The notes: generated by a model not told the origin, from the sequence alone. A stretch of 64,000 nt of DNA from Bimuria novae-zelandiae CBS 107.79 (GCA_010015655.1 ML976662.1:1176818-1240817); one strand, 5' to 3'; positions 44,398 through 56,732 are shown, numbered from the stretch's first letter. Numbers and translations are program-made.

Positions 44398-45906
44398 TCA
44401 GCTTCTCTCCACTTCCTCATCTTCATCCTCATGAGCGGCAGCCCACGGACTCCGCCTGCGCAATGACTCTCCATGCTTCGAAAGCACAAACGGAATAGGC
44501 GTCATGAGTATCGACATGGCCGTCAGAACCAAGCAAGCGTTCCTTGTTCCCACATGAACGAACAACAAGTGGCCCAACAATGGGAACCCCGCGCCTGCGA
44601 TATTTCGCATCAGGCCGATGCCCGCTAACGCCGAGGCAGAGTACGTTTTATACGCATCTTCGGTGTACGTCAAGGTCATCAGGATAAGCGTATAGAAAGA
44701 CCAGCCCCAGAAGCTGGACGCTAGGATCGGGACGACGGGATGGATCGACGGATCCGCCGTGAACGAAAAGACAAGTAGGGATGCAGGGAGTATGAGTGAA
44801 GCCGATTTGGCAAGGTGGACGCGAGCTTCGGGGACATCGTGGCCGCCGGCGAGGGCCACCTGGCGTTGATAGTAGCGCTCCTGGTAGATGTTCGTCAACA
44901 GACCGGTCGTAATACCGACCACGATCCCCAAGAACGAGAGTCCTATACCAATCGTGTCGTATCCATAGCCTTCACTTCCAAAAATAATGTGGAAGGCGCC
45001 GTTAAATAAGAAACTTAAGCCGTAGAGATAGGCGTTCGTAATTGCCCCAAACTGGACTATGGCTTCCACGGCGAGGAAGCGAAATGGACGGATCAGAGCT
45101 GTACCGAACAACTGCCTGGGGTCCCGCTGCTTCAGCTCATCCGGTACGTCAAGACTCTGGTTCTTAGTTGCTTTGCGTGACGCCTTTGCCTTGCGAGCCA
45201 GCAAAACGCTATGCCGCGTCTCACCAAGCACATAAAGAGCTGCAGCGAGCACAATCCAAAAGGAGAGGCAGATGAAGAACATGATGCGGAACACAGCGTG
45301 CCACGACCTGCCGTGCGCGATGAACGAAAACAGGACGAATCCAGTCGGCGAGCCGCCCGTCGCTGCCCACAAGAACCAAGACATGGCTGGACCAGTATCT
45401 TGGTGGTGGAACAAGTCAGCAATGGTTCCTCCAAAGTTGCTGATCGTGACCGACGAGAAGTACCCGGAGAAAAGACGCAGTACCAGAAACCCGCCCAGGC
45501 TCTCAACAAACGTCGTCCCCAGCAGTAGCCCCAGGAAGACGGCGTACGACACAACATACACGGGCCGCCTTCCAAGATACTCTGACAGTGGCGCCAGACT
45601 CATCGGTCCAAATGCAAGACCCAGCACGTACATGCTCAGGCCTAGAGTCGCAACCTGGCGCGACACGTGCATGTCGCTGACGAAATCCGAGACCGCTGGA
45701 GAGAAGCCGGAGGCGCCCCAGCTGACGCTGAGGTCGATTGGAATAATGGCAGCGACCATGAGCCATTTGCAGGTCGGACTCCAGTTTCGCGGGTCGTCTT
45801 TGTCGTGTGGGCCAAAGGCAACGACAGCCTCGTCATCGGTTGCTTCTGCCAGTAGGCGCTCATGTTCCCCCGCTCGTGGCTCGTGGTCGTGCAGAAGACG
45901 GCTCAT
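44398..45906 (-). CDS. MFS drug/polyamine-type transporter (DHA1), single exon
   Basis: An uninterrupted 502-residue frame with 12 membrane segments and a cytosolic N-terminus. DHA1 landmarks: DPRNWSPTCKW just before helix 1, LSEYLGRRPVYVVSY (motif A) in loop 2-3, LRLFSGYFSSVTISNFGGTIADL in helix 4-5, and a long central loop with many Lys and Arg. These match fungal polyamine/azole-exporter families (Tpo/Flr type), proton-antiporters of the plasma membrane. The substrate is not predictable. The stop is only about 120 bp from the stop of the rightward pepsin-fold gene, so the two are convergent. The C-terminus is acidic (HEDEDEEVERS). Confidence 0.92.
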   Translation of the reverse strand: MSRLLHDHEPRAGEHERLLAEATDDEAVVAFGPHDKDDPRNWSPTCKWLMVAAIIPIDLSVSWGASGFSPAVSDFVSDMHVSRQVATLGLSMYVLGLAFGPMSLAPLSEYLGRRPVYVVSYAVFLGLLLGTTFVESLGGFLVLRLFSGYFSSVTISNFGGTIADLFHHQDTGPAMSWFLWAATGGSPTGFVLFSFIAHGRSWHAVFRIMFFICLSFWIVLAAALYVLGETRHSVLLARKAKASRKATKNQSLDVPDELKQRDPRQLFGTALIRPFRFLAVEAIVQFGAITNAYLYGLSFLFNGAFHIIFGSEGYGYDTIGIGLSFLGIVVGITTGLLTNIYQERYYQRQVALAGGHDVPEARVHLAKSASLILPASLLVFSFTADPSIHPVVPILASSFWGWSFYTLILMTLTYTEDAYKTYSASALAGIGLMRNIAGAGFPLLGHLLFVHVGTRNACLVLTAMSILMTPIPFVLSKHGESLRRRSPWAAAHEDEDEEVERS

Positions 45907-47015
45907 CGTGAAGCAAGGAAACGCATATGCATTTACGGTCTGCTTTTTAGCATTGAATAAATCGAGAGCCTGAGGTGGGAGAGGAGAAGAAGAGCGCAGG
46001 TAGGCCGTGAAGTGGCGTGAGGAGCGACTGATGCGATAAGCCTATCGCTCTGCGCGCATAACGCGTACGTAGCGGGGTGTCACAACACCAAGACTCGCTA
46101 GCTCCCCAATAGGAACACTGCTGCACTAACGCCTTTCCTCGCCGTCGAAAAGTACACCTGCACCATCACAACGAAACCTCGAATCGATTCTTTAATTTTG
46201 CGCGAGAAGAGAACGGTTCTTTTGTTTGTCCACCCACTGCTACTATATATACGTTGTTCCCATTCATCCTGCCACACATCTCTCCACTGTCCCACTCGCC
46301 CGGAAATAGTACATTCGCCATCAATATCCCCCTTCCCTCTCTCCTCTCCTCTCCTCCCCTCTCCTCTCCTCCCCTCTCCTCTCCTCCCCTCTGATCGAGC
46401 GAGAGAGAAACAATGTGCATGTATCGAAAAAGAAGTCGCCCACGCCAAAAGAGCCCAGTAGTGCCGCCACTGAGACAGCCCATGCAATAGATGATTAGCG
46501 GGCGCCCAGTCATTCCGCCTTGCATTAAAAAGTAAAGTAAAGAAGACGTCGCCGATAAGAAACGTCCACAATATGTACTAGTAGTAGAAACACATGGAAG
46601 TTGAACAAAGGAGAAGGAAAGACCTTGCGCTAAGGTCAGTCTGTGTACGTGCAAGCATGTCCTCCCGGGGATCCAACTCTAGTATTCATCATTAAGGTAT
46701 CTCCGTCCGGCCATGCCCACACAGGCACTGGGAATTCATGAACAATCGACCACGACCAACAGGCCTCCACGTTCTTGAACAAAGCCGACGCGTATTCGTT
46801 GTGGAAAGGAAGAGGGCACGAGAGCCCTGAGAGGAAGGATGATAGTCGTCAACAGCGTGATACGAACCCGAGAGCGATATGTCGGTGGGCGCACCGCCAG
46901 CTTTCAAACCAGTAGATGACTTCGACCATGTATTGCCGAATCGAAAACAGCAGGATGCAAACTCCAAACATACGCCAAGTCGAATGCCTCAAATGCGAAA
47001 TGAAACAGATCTCTA
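45907..47015. other. Intergenic; promoter of MFS gene on left, 3' region of next gene on right
   Basis: No supported gene. Contains the CT-rich tandem repeat at 46331-46392. The antisense frames are products of that repeat. Confidence 0.5.
46331..46392. repeat. CT-rich tandem repeat
   Basis: About four copies of a 15-bp CTCTCCTCTCCTCCC-like unit. Confidence 0.9.
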
Positions 47016-49672
47016 TTATCGAACTCCGAGGGGTGGACGTGGTCCGAGGCTACTCTGGCTGCTGTGGGCAGAGTTTCCCGAATCTAGCTGCGTGCTACCG
47101 CTCCCAGCGCTGGCGCTTGCAGAACCTGTCAGACTGCGAACTTGCGGACGAGACTTGGGCGGGTAAAGGTTTTGGCTCACCCCAGCATATTGCTCCACTT
47201 GATGCGGTGCTACTGCGTTGCCGGGGCCGGGTGGGTGTCGGGGCACTGGTTGTCTCATACCTGGTGGTGACGGACGGCCGTTGGGAGGCATTCCGTTAGG
47301 TGGCATCCCATTTGGGGCATAGCCATTCGGCGGAGATGGGCGTCCCATCGGTCTGGGACCGGGGCTCAGTGGGTTTCCAGGAGATTGGCTTGTCCGACGA
47401 CTCATTGGAGGGTAGGCACCGTAGCTGCCGCCCTGCTGGAGCTCGTCGAGCCGAGCTGCCGTCAACGAATTAGTTCGCGACTGAGCTCCCATTGCACCCC
47501 TATCAACGTCACCGTATCGGTTCGAAGAGTAACCCATCAACGGGTTGTTCATGATTGAGTCGTGTAGGCCGGGAATCTCCGCCATCATCCGTGTGCTGGT
47601 TCGATTCTTATTCAGGCCAGGGCGAGCAAAGGGATTGCGGGATCGACCGCCATTTGGTGGCCCCATTCCAGCCATCTCGGGATTCTTCCGAATCTGACTC
47701 GCGCTAGGAATCTTTCGGTTTCGCTTCGAGGTGACGCTCATCATATCAAAGTTGTCTGGGTCGATCATCGGACCTGGCCCACGAGAGGCCATGGGGTCGA
47801 AGTAATCATCCTCATCTTCGTCTTCGTCAAAGCCGCCCATGTGTGACGGAGGCGGTGGCGGGCCACGGCGCGGGCCCCGCCGCATGTTGAGCTCCTGTTC
47901 CCTCAATTGAAGCTCCTTCTGTCGTAACATAAGCTCTCGCTCACGCAGAGCCAAGTCGTTGGACGAGGGAGGTCCGCTCGGCCCGCCCGGCCCGTTGTCG
48001 TATCCGGCACCGGAACCGCCTTCATCGACAATGTTGTCATAGAGCATCAAATGACTGAACTCTTCCAAGTCGTTACCTTCGAAAGAGGGTCGTCGTTGGC
48101 CATTGGGCATGCCGTTCATCTGCCTGGGCGGATAGCCATTCACTGGTCCAGAGGGAGGTCCTCTGCGCATCATGGGCGGCGGGCCGGTCACCGAAGGAGC
48201 TCGGCTTCCTGGGCGTGGGCCACCCTTCATCGGACCGTTACCATTCATCATCGGTCCAGGCGGTCCTCGCGGTAGCGGTGCAGAGGCGAGCCTAGGGGGA
48301 GGCGGACGCTGGTCGCCGTTTGTTGGGGAAGGAGCGGGAGCGGCAGCAGCGGGTCTCGTGCGGTTGACAATGTTGATGTGATGCAGGGTCGCGTACAAGG
48401 TTTCTATACGAGGAACGGGAACCTGTGACTCCTGGGCGAGTTTCAATGGCGAGCCCAGGTAGGTTTCAATCTCCATGGGGCGTTTGGCTTCGAAGTCCAT
48501 ATACATGGTGCTGTGAGTGCTGCTTGGCTGCGTCATCTGCTGCATCGTAGTTTCTCGATAGTCCGAAGGGAATGTGCAGCCTTGGGCGGTGGCAAGCGCA
48601 AGCAGTTCATTGATGACGCCAGTGATGAGTGGACGCACACCTACTTTTTCCAGGAGCTCAGCGTGATTGGGGGTCTCGAAGAGCACGCTGGTAGTGTGGA
48701 AAGCGATGGCGCTGTGTACCACGGTTAGCGAAGTGTCGAAGTGTCAGATGGGTCGGGTGTGTAACGTACCCAATCATGCGCTCGAATTGCTGCTGGCGAA
48801 TGTTGGGCGACACTTTGCAGTCGACCTGGCCGGAACCGAGCGTCATGGCTAGGGCTTCCGCCATGTCGGATTGAATCTGGGCCGGGATTGAAGGGTTCTT
48901 GTTAGCGGGACCGACCCAGATACCGGTCGCGCCCTTGTGCTCGAACTCGCTGGTGCCGATCTGGGTGATCTCCGCCCCCGAAACCAGGGACAAGACCACG
49001 TTGGTCGGAAAGCGCTGCTCCAGGTATGCCTCGACGCCGAGACTGTGCGTCGTGTTCATAAGGATACAGGTGTGCTGGGGCGACACGACGGATTCGATAA
49101 CGCTTGCGATATCGTATACATCGGGGAGTGCTTTTACGCAGAGGAGGACGTAGTCGAATGGCTGTTTAGAAGAATGTGCAGCATCTTCGGGTGTTCGCAC
49201 GACTAGGGCAGGTTAGCATCGGGCTTACTCTGTGGATGTTGGGTGAACGCACCTGCATATGGCTTGAATCGCTCGTTGCCGTACAGGGCAGATCTTTGTT
49301 GATGGTTAGCATCGTTCTCCTGCCCATGTCATCGGCGACCTACTTAAAAGATATGCCGTATTGGGCGACGTTCTCAAAGCCGGACTTCCAGACGAGCGTG
49401 ACGTCGCAAGCATTCGTCGCTTGCAGCCGCCACGAGAGGAATGCAGAAACGGCATTGCCGCCGACTATAGAGCATTAGCAGGTATCCAGTGGTGAACAGC
49501 AAGAGTGACAGTGTGCACGGCGAGGTTGGTGGTTGAAGCACTTTCTTCAAAGAACCCTTGTCACAATCACAAGCCCTGGCAGTGCAGCAGCGCACCGAGG
49601 GCCAATGCCTGCGTGGAGGCACGAGGGATACGTACCTGAGAGGATCCGAAGGCGAGGGACAGCGGGCGCCAT
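47016..49672 (-). CDS. Ketopantoate-reductase-like (ApbA/PanE) protein with long disordered tail, Mug72-like
   Basis: Five exons, 49672-49636, 49464-49344, 49293-49253, 49202-48770 and 48711-47016, give 775 aa; introns are 171, 50, 50 and 58 nt and all phases close. Residues 8-290 are an ApbA/PanE-type Rossmann enzyme: ILSVGGNAVSAFLSWRLQ (nucleotide-binding loop, with Ser where the third Gly is usual), DYVLLCVKALPD, then the helical C-terminal domain (ERMIGAIAFHTTSVLFETP). Ketopantoate reductases make pantoate for CoA with NADPH. This fungal relative, like S. pombe Mug72, has a roughly 480-residue extension rich in Pro, Gly, Asn and Met with a charged helix (RERELMLRQKELQLREQEL). Function in pantoate synthesis is therefore doubtful; a regulatory role is inference. 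Confidence 0.85.
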
Positions 49673-50107
49673 GGTGCTGGCTATGCAGTGTCGCTGCGAC
49701 GGGCGGAGTGTGCGGCGTGGAGGAGGGTGCCAGAAAGTTTGGCTTGGCCGCGAGGGCAGCGAGGTGAGCTAGGGACTGCTCTTTCAGGTCGAATTACTGA
49801 TTAAGATAGTTTGGGGCGGCGAGAATGAGCGTGCGGGTGTCTGTCGGATGCTGCTCACTGCGGCGTCATGTGCATGCGATAAAGAGGGAACCGGGTGAGA
49901 GAACAGCTTCAGCCAGCGATGTTCTGTGTTTCGCGGCGGCAACCTGTGTGAGACAGCAGCTGCGAGGCGTGACGAGGCAGACGAGCCAAGCAAGAGGCAG
50001 GCACGGCCGACGCACCGGCGATAGTGGAGAGGAAGTAGCGAGTGTCGGGCGGGCGGGCAGCCAGCAAAAGTGCACCAGAGGTGGATGCACGAGTTAAAAG
50101 GAGTCGC

Positions 50108-50186
50108 TGCAGCAGGAGATCAGAAGCAGCAGGAAATCAGAAGCAGCAGGAAATCAGAAGCAGCAGGAGATCAGAAGCAGCAGGAA
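50108..50186. repeat. 17-bp tandem repeat, about 4.6 units
   Basis: GCAGCAGGAGATCAGAA repeated with only A/G variation at one site. Confidence 0.95.
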
Positions 50187-52878
50187 TGGTCGAGCCGGGG
50201 GCGATACACTGGCGGGCGGAGGGCGGCGGAGGAAGCATATGCAGCGCGAGCTTCTGCTACGGCTTCATCGAGCTTTTGCAAGGTAGATGCGCACACGCGC
50301 TAACCGTGCCCTGTCTTGCCTTTATCGTTGCAGGAATACATTGATCTCTCTCATTGGGCTGTCCGACCGCACTGCGTCATGTTTGTGCACGCTCTCGCGA
50401 CGAAGAACTCTATCCTATGTTTCGATGGACTGTGCAGTGCACGCAACAATTTTTTTTTTTTCGCGACCACCGCACGCGACGACTCTGGGAGGCGAGACGC
50501 GATGCGCACCCGCTATCGTGGCGCCGCCAGCAGAGCAGAGCAGGGCCAGGGCAGCGCACCGCCGCGCAATGTTGCGTGGCCCGTGGAGATCCGCCTGCAT
50601 GCTCCCAATACGAATACCGCGTCTTGCTCTGATCGGGCGCGACATATCGCTGCATTTAAAATCTACGGCCAGCCTCCGGGTTGGGAGTAGCCATCTATTT
50701 GACTTGGCCTCGTCCCTGTGCGCCCGGCCTGCCTTCGCGGGATTCTGCTGCCTCCGAAAAATCGCATCTGCAGCCCGTCAGCAGCCAATAACGTCGGCCT
50801 TGGTGTAGTCCTCAGATCCTGACGTCGCGCGTCCTGATCGAAGTGAACTGTGGGCCCGCCAAGCCTGTGGGTACTCGTGGGCGCGTTACCGCTTGACGCC
50901 AATACGTCATCGCCGCGCCCCGTGCATTCGCAATGTCCGCCCCGAACCCCTCGCAACTGCGCTGGGATCTGATCCTTGATGCGCTCACCACCCATGCCCG
51001 ACTGCAGACGGGCCATCGCTTTGAAATATCTTATTGCTCGTCCACGGGTGTTGCTGCAGTCGTCCGGATCGCCATGCCGAACCCCTTTATTGCTTCCCTC
51101 CCCACTCGATGCGTCGGCCTTGGAGCCGACTGGAGCAGAATCCAACGCCTCACGTTGTCGTGCCGACCCAGAAAAGCCGGGTCGAAGCCTCTGCTCTGCT
51201 AACCTTGGGTCTGATTAGGGCACGACAGAACCAAGGAAGCGTCGCCTCCCAAGTGTTGGCCATAGAAGGGCCGCTATCAGGCCTATCAACCCTCACCGTA
51301 ATAATAGACGCCGTCTATCGGCGCCACGCTTCGCATCTTTGCAGATTGCAATTTAACAACCACTCGCATCTGCTCAATTGCGGATCATCAGCCGCAGTTG
51401 CCTCCTGCGTGTCTGCATCTGCTGTCCCAGCCTGGAAACAAAGCCAAGCCATACACTCTTGCTGTCAACGACTCCGCAGCACAGGCGCGCTATCGTACAT
51501 TGTGCACGAAGACGTTTCAACAATCTGCAACCAGCCTCTCGCTAACCGAGCTGCAAGCCAGAGTGACGTGCTACGACTTGATACTTGCCCCGCACTGTAT
51601 ATACGAGAACCCACCGTGTAAACCACCTCGTGCACCACCGCACTACAAATATACACGGCCCCTCGTTGACCACGACGAGACGGACATACACCTTCAATCA
51701 GTTAGCTATCCAGGCAATAGTCGAAAAATGGGATCTTGCGTTCGCTTACAAGGTCCACCCGTTTCCGACTGGAAACTGTTTACTTTAGCTCCCCTTTGCT
51801 GACATTTGACAGCGGCTTCGGGACTACGCCATCCCGACTTCTAGATGTTGCAATGTGCCCCCAACACAACCGCATATACCTCGCTGACACGCTATTGATA
51901 GCTACAACTTGTATTTTGCCACGCGCTTTTACCATTTTCCATATCGCCGTTGAGTTGCGTTCCATTTTGCGCAGCTACCGAACCAACCAAGCCAGATCGA
52001 CGATACGAATGCGATTTGCGAGCTTGGACGTTTCAAATGCCCTAACATCGAATTTCGAATTGACCATGCCTCAGCTGTCCCACTTTGCGTTCCCCCACGC
52101 CTTTTGCATACTCGCGAACTTCAAACGAAGTTTTCCTTGATCAATATCAAATTTCTCACAACACCATTCAACAAGGATTGTGAGCATCTCTAAAAGGCAT
52201 CCATGTTTGCCGCGTCATCCTGGCGATAAGCACTGCGCTACTGTATGTCTCCACGACTCCATAAACGGTTGCAAGTGCATCAATGTTTACTCAACCTTTC
52301 CCGGTCGGACGTTTGTTCAGAAAATGCAGGTACTAGTGCCAATACGAGCTCCTCATTCCCAGCCAAACCATCGTGAAGAGCTACTCGAATTTCTATGTTT
52401 TCGAGTTGAAGATTCATCTGGCCGTCGCAACGCAACGTTATGCGTCCAAAGGGAGTCTGCATGGCCCCTGGAGATCATCATGGCATATTCAGACTTAAAA
52501 TACTCATCCGCATGTGGGAAGGAAAAGTTGGCGAATAGCAACACGATCAGCCTGAGATTGTTCTTCACGGCTCATAAGCGAGCCTCTTCCTTGGCCGCGA
52601 TCCTTGCGCACTTTGCCAGTTCCTATCGTGGCGCTTTCGGACCCTCGGACGGCCCGCCGCGGCACTTGGAAGCCGTCCGCGGATTGCCAAACCACCATCT
52701 CCACTTCAACACCACTTGGCGATCTTGCATCCATGGATTCTTTCGTCTAATACTTGTCCGCAGACTCCTACCGTGTACACTAGCATCCTCCGCAAGTGTC
52801 ACTTTCAACAACCGGCCGTAACCCGCCTCAGCCATGCATCATTGTGGTCTCAGATTCCAACGCTCATCTCTCTTCGCT

Positions 52879-53208
52879 GGGTAAACGCTTATATCAATAG
52901 CACGACCTAATATACCCTTAAGAGCACCCAGCTAAGCCCTCAGCCCTGATTCGCCTCCTCGTTTGATTTCTTCATACCCACTCAGATCCCATCACCTGGG
53001 GTTTGGGGGCTTTGGCTGCGTTCCTGCCACTGCTTTCGCCGCCGGGTAAACGCTTATATCAATAGCACGACCTAATATACCCTTAAGAGCACTCAGCTAA
53101 GCCCTCAGCCCTGATTCACCTCCTCGTTTGATTTCTTCATACCCACTCAGATCCCATCACCTGGGGTTTGGGGGCTTTGGCTGCGTTCCTGCCACTGCTT
53201 TCGCCGCC
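52879..53208. repeat. 165-bp tandem duplication
   Basis: Copy 1 is 52879-53043 and copy 2 is 53044-53208; the period is exactly 165. I count two differences, both transitions (AGCACCCAG/AGCACTCAG and GATTCGCC/GATTCACC). Confidence 0.97.
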
Positions 53209-54504
53209 GGATCGTCGCATCCCGGCCACGTCGTTCTCCCACAGCCGCACCGCAGACATCCCAGGTCCAGGCGAGATATGCATCTCTGCTATCGGGACCC
53301 TTCGAACCATTCTATCGCCACTTCGCCTCCGTATCCGAAACACGAATCTCACTCTCGCATCGCTGCTCTACTCTATATCCGGCGCCCAGCCATTGCTCCG
53401 CTCGCGTAGCGTAGAGAGACATGCATTTCTGAGTACGTGACTCAGCTTGAAGTATATTTGCTTATCCACTCCATCGCGCGCACAGGCGTGCCCCCGCAAT
53501 CCCACGTCATATCCGCCAGGGCCCATAGGGACCATGCGTCTAACATGGGAAATTCAATTAGATCCAAGGTTTCCGCGTTTTCCAGCAGGTTTTCGATGCG
53601 ACAACGACGATCCGGACGAGTATGGGTGTGCGAATGGTAGGAGCGCACGTATGAAGTATGGGGCGAAGCAGCAAGTGCCGCTATACCAATGCATCGTTGT
53701 ACCGCTGTACTATACCGCCCTGGATTATTATAGCCAGATCGGGACTATATTATATGCGCGCAACGGTAAGTACGGCGACACCGACGACTTCCCTCTATCC
53801 CTCTATCCCACTAGGTGAGATCTAGGGAAGTGCGCATCCGCCCCAGTCATCCGCGGGGGCTGCATTGCATCGCCTCGGTAGCTACCCCAGGGGTAACGGC
53901 GTTGCCCGACGAGGGATCTCAAGAGAGGAGCGCTACGTCTTCGCTCCACACGCGTAGCAAAATCATAGAAAGGCTCGTAAGCAGGGAGCGACCGCAACCA
54001 TCGTCTCGCCCTCATGAACTTTGGAGCTCCATGCTATACTAAACGCAGTCTAACACCGCCTTCTGTGTCGAAAAGACCGCTCATTGCATACACACAACTA
54101 AATTCCCTTACCGCATCATCACTCCTGGAAGGAAATTCAGGCGCGGTTCTTATTACTAAACCAAAGGAGCTTAAAGGCCATGCAAGCACGCTGTTAAGTA
54201 GATGGGTCATGTAATATCCATTAAAAAGTCAGTTCGACGAATCTGTTTTCTTCTCGCAGGACACAGAGAGGAGACGCGCACGCAAGCTCTTAATCAATCA
54301 ATCGATCTTGCAAAGTTTTCAAAACATCGCCATTCCCTTGCGAATACAGTACATGAAGCCTAACCCTGCCGACGCCGAGCTTGCTTTTCGGAATGAAAAC
54401 CCTCCAGTTGGACTCGCAAGCCATGAAACAAACCCCGTTTAGCAAAACACAGATCCTGAGCAATTTCGTCGCCTGACAAAGGCTCATGTGAAGCGGACAA
54501 CCTC

Positions 54505-56342
54505 TTAGTTGTCCATGTACGTCGAAGCGTCCACACCCTCTGCGGGGAACTCACTGTGTGCATGTTAGCCTAGGTTCTTGTAGTGATGATGCCAAGGTCA
54601 CTTACGGAAGCTCGACTTCGAAGCGCTTCTCAATCTCCTTGAGCACGGTCTCGTCGTCGGGGTTGCTGACGAAGGAGATACTAAGACCCTTGGTACCGAA
54701 ACGACCTGCACGGCCGACACGATGGAGGTACGCGTCGGCCTTGTCGGGCATGTCGTAGTTGATGGCGACGTTGATGCGCTCGACATCGATACCACGACCG
54801 AAGATGTCAGTGGAGACGCAGATACGAGTCTGGAAGTCCTTGAACTCCTTGTATCGCTTGATGCGCTCCTCTTGGCCGATACCCGAGTGGACTGCCGTGC
54901 TGGGGAAGTTGCACTCGCGGAGGAGCTTGTCGAGCTCAGTGCAGCGCTGGGTCGATCGCACGAAGATGATGACTTGGTTGAACTCGAGTGTGTCGAGCAA
55001 GTCATTAAGCTTGCGGTTCTTCTCGCGTTCCTCCAGCTTCATGTAGTACTGTTGGAGACCGTGCAATGTAAGCTTCTTTTCGTTGTCAATGTAGATCTCA
55101 AGAGGGCTCTGCATGAACTTCTTGCAGGTAAGCTTGATCTCGTCGGACAGGGTAGCCGAGAACATCATAACCTGCTTGTGGGCCGGGGTTGCGCGAAAGA
55201 TGGTCTGGACGTCGTTGCGCATGTCTACCGACAATGTTAGGTGGTGCTGCTTATAACCGGTGTTGTGTACTGACCATTCTGGTCCAACATCTTATCACAT
55301 TCATCGAGAACGAAGTGCTTCAGGTTAGAAAGGCGGAGATACTTGTCGCGGACGAGGGCGTTGATACGGCCAGGGGTGCCGACGATAATGTGCGGGTGTG
55401 TCTCCTTGTCCTTGAGGATTCGGATGTCCTCCTGGATCGGAGTCCCGCCATAGAAGACGCCGACCTTGATGTCGGGCAAGAACTTGGCGAAACGGTTGTA
55501 CTCGTTCTTAATCTGATACGCCAACTCACGGGTGTGGCACATGACTAGAACGGTCGCAACGCCAGCCTCGGGCTTCTCGTCCAGTTGCTGGAGTGTGGCT
55601 AGAACGAAGACGGCGGTCTTTCCGAGACCGGACTTGGCCTGGCAGAGGACATCGTTTCCTAAGATAGCTTGCGGGATCGTGGTTTGCTGGACTATACGGA
55701 GAAAGATATGTCAGAAGGGTTTCTTAATAGGTCGAAGCGAAGCGGCAGAAGAAGCGTCCGTCCATCATGCAAGCGCAAGTCGCCCTAGCGGCAGCCAGAT
55801 CCTTCTCTCGGCCGTTCCTCCAGCGTAACAGCGTGTCCCTTCTTCAAATGTATATCCAGTTCGCGCAATCTCTTGCTTCCTCCACCACGTGCAATCGAAA
55901 AGGAACACGCTTGTGCCTAAGAAGCCAGCGCAGTCGCTGTGTAGCTTCACCGCCATCGTACCAGGTCGGTTCAAAGATAAGTGTGGGCTAATCCCTCGCC
56001 AGATTGCTTGCGCCCGAAATTGATATACCGTTGAGAACAGGTTTCGCTTCGATGCGGAGATGGACGGACGCTTCAGGTGGGTGGAAGGCTGAGGGGAAAA
56101 TGATTAGACTAACCCTCGGAAGGATGTTCGAAGCCACAGTCCGTGATTGCTCGAATGAGCTCGTCCTTGAGAAGGAAGTCGCGAAAACCGGTCGAGTGGA
56201 TGCCGACGTAGCTGCCCTTCTTGTCGGCGCCTGCCTCATCGGCCGCGAGGCCGCCCTTTGCTGCACCTGCGGCACCGTTGGTGGGTGCCTCGGGCTGGAT
56301 CTCCTCGTCGGAGTAGTCAATGAGATCTTCCTCGTGAGACAT
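54505..56342 (-). CDS. SUB2: DEAD-box RNA helicase SUB2 (UAP56/DDX39B), mRNA export and splicing
   Basis: Four exons, 56342-56114, 55691-55275, 55224-54606 and 54553-54505, give 437 aa, the usual SUB2 size; introns are 422, 50 and 52 nt and all phases close. All helicase motifs are visible in order: [11 protein letters not shown] (Q-motif region), [13 protein letters not shown] (Walker A), HTRELA (Ia), GTPGRI (Ib), DECD (motif II, the DECD variant that marks SUB2/UAP56), SATLS (III), IIFVRS (IV), GRGIDVERI (V) and [13 protein letters not shown] (VI). The N-terminal [14 protein letters not shown] is typical. SUB2 acts in the nucleus in spliceosome assembly and as part of TREX to load mRNA-export factors. 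The first intron, at 422 nt, is several-fold longer than any other intron I modelled here. Divergent with the Rpr2-like gene. Confidence 0.96.
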
Positions 56343-56732
56343 GATTGAGACTATAATAGACTGTGTCGAAGGGCTGGAAATGTGTGGATGCGAGTTAATT
56401 CGAGGTACCTGTGCAGTAATCGCAAGGCTGTCTTTCGAGGCACGCGGCGGTCGGTCGTGAGGCGAGAGTGGGCGTGTAAAGCGCAATGAAAGTTACTTGG
56501 AGAACTCGAGACAGTTAGCACGACTCGAAGTGGGGGGAGAGAAGAGCGTGGAGCGGCGACGGCGGTGGGTAGAAGTAAGAGGGCACACCCGCGACAGCGA
56601 CGTGGAGGCGAAAAGCTGCGCCAAGCCGCACTAACTGGATCCGTGCCTCACGCAAACATGGTTCGCCGCTTGACTCAGCCCTGCTGGCCACGTACATGCC
56701 AGGGCGATACTGCAAACAGAACATTTAAAACC
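56343..56732. promoter_or_regulatory. Shared divergent promoter of SUB2 and the Rpr2-like gene
   Basis: 390 bases between the two start codons. No TATA box is obvious. Two RNA-processing genes back to back suggest possible co-expression (inference). Confidence 0.5.

Larger units (their letters stand above)
49673..54504. other. 4.8-kb stretch with no recognisable gene
   Basis: Promoter of the ketopantoate-reductase-like gene at the left end and 3' region of SUB2 at the right end. Between them many overlapping frames of 60-210 codons occur on both strands, as expected in GC-moderate non-coding DNA, but none has a recognisable domain, signal peptide or coherent splice set; the longest (52180-52821 on the plus strand) has no family features. 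Contains a 17-bp tandem repeat, a T run at 50450-50462, and a 165-bp tandem duplication. A non-coding RNA or fast-evolving gene cannot be excluded. Confidence 0.5.

Noticed and set aside
46166..46654. Frames with Gly/Glu/Arg repeats at 46.2-46.6 kb
   Set aside because: They are translations of the CT-rich tandem repeat.
50933..52821. Several 80-210 codon frames in the gene-free stretch
   Set aside because: They overlap on both strands, have no recognisable features and no consistent splice structure.
54722..55240. 172-codon plus-strand frame rich in Val, Leu, Glu and Asp opposite SUB2
   Set aside because: Complement of SUB2 codons; SUB2 motifs are unambiguous.
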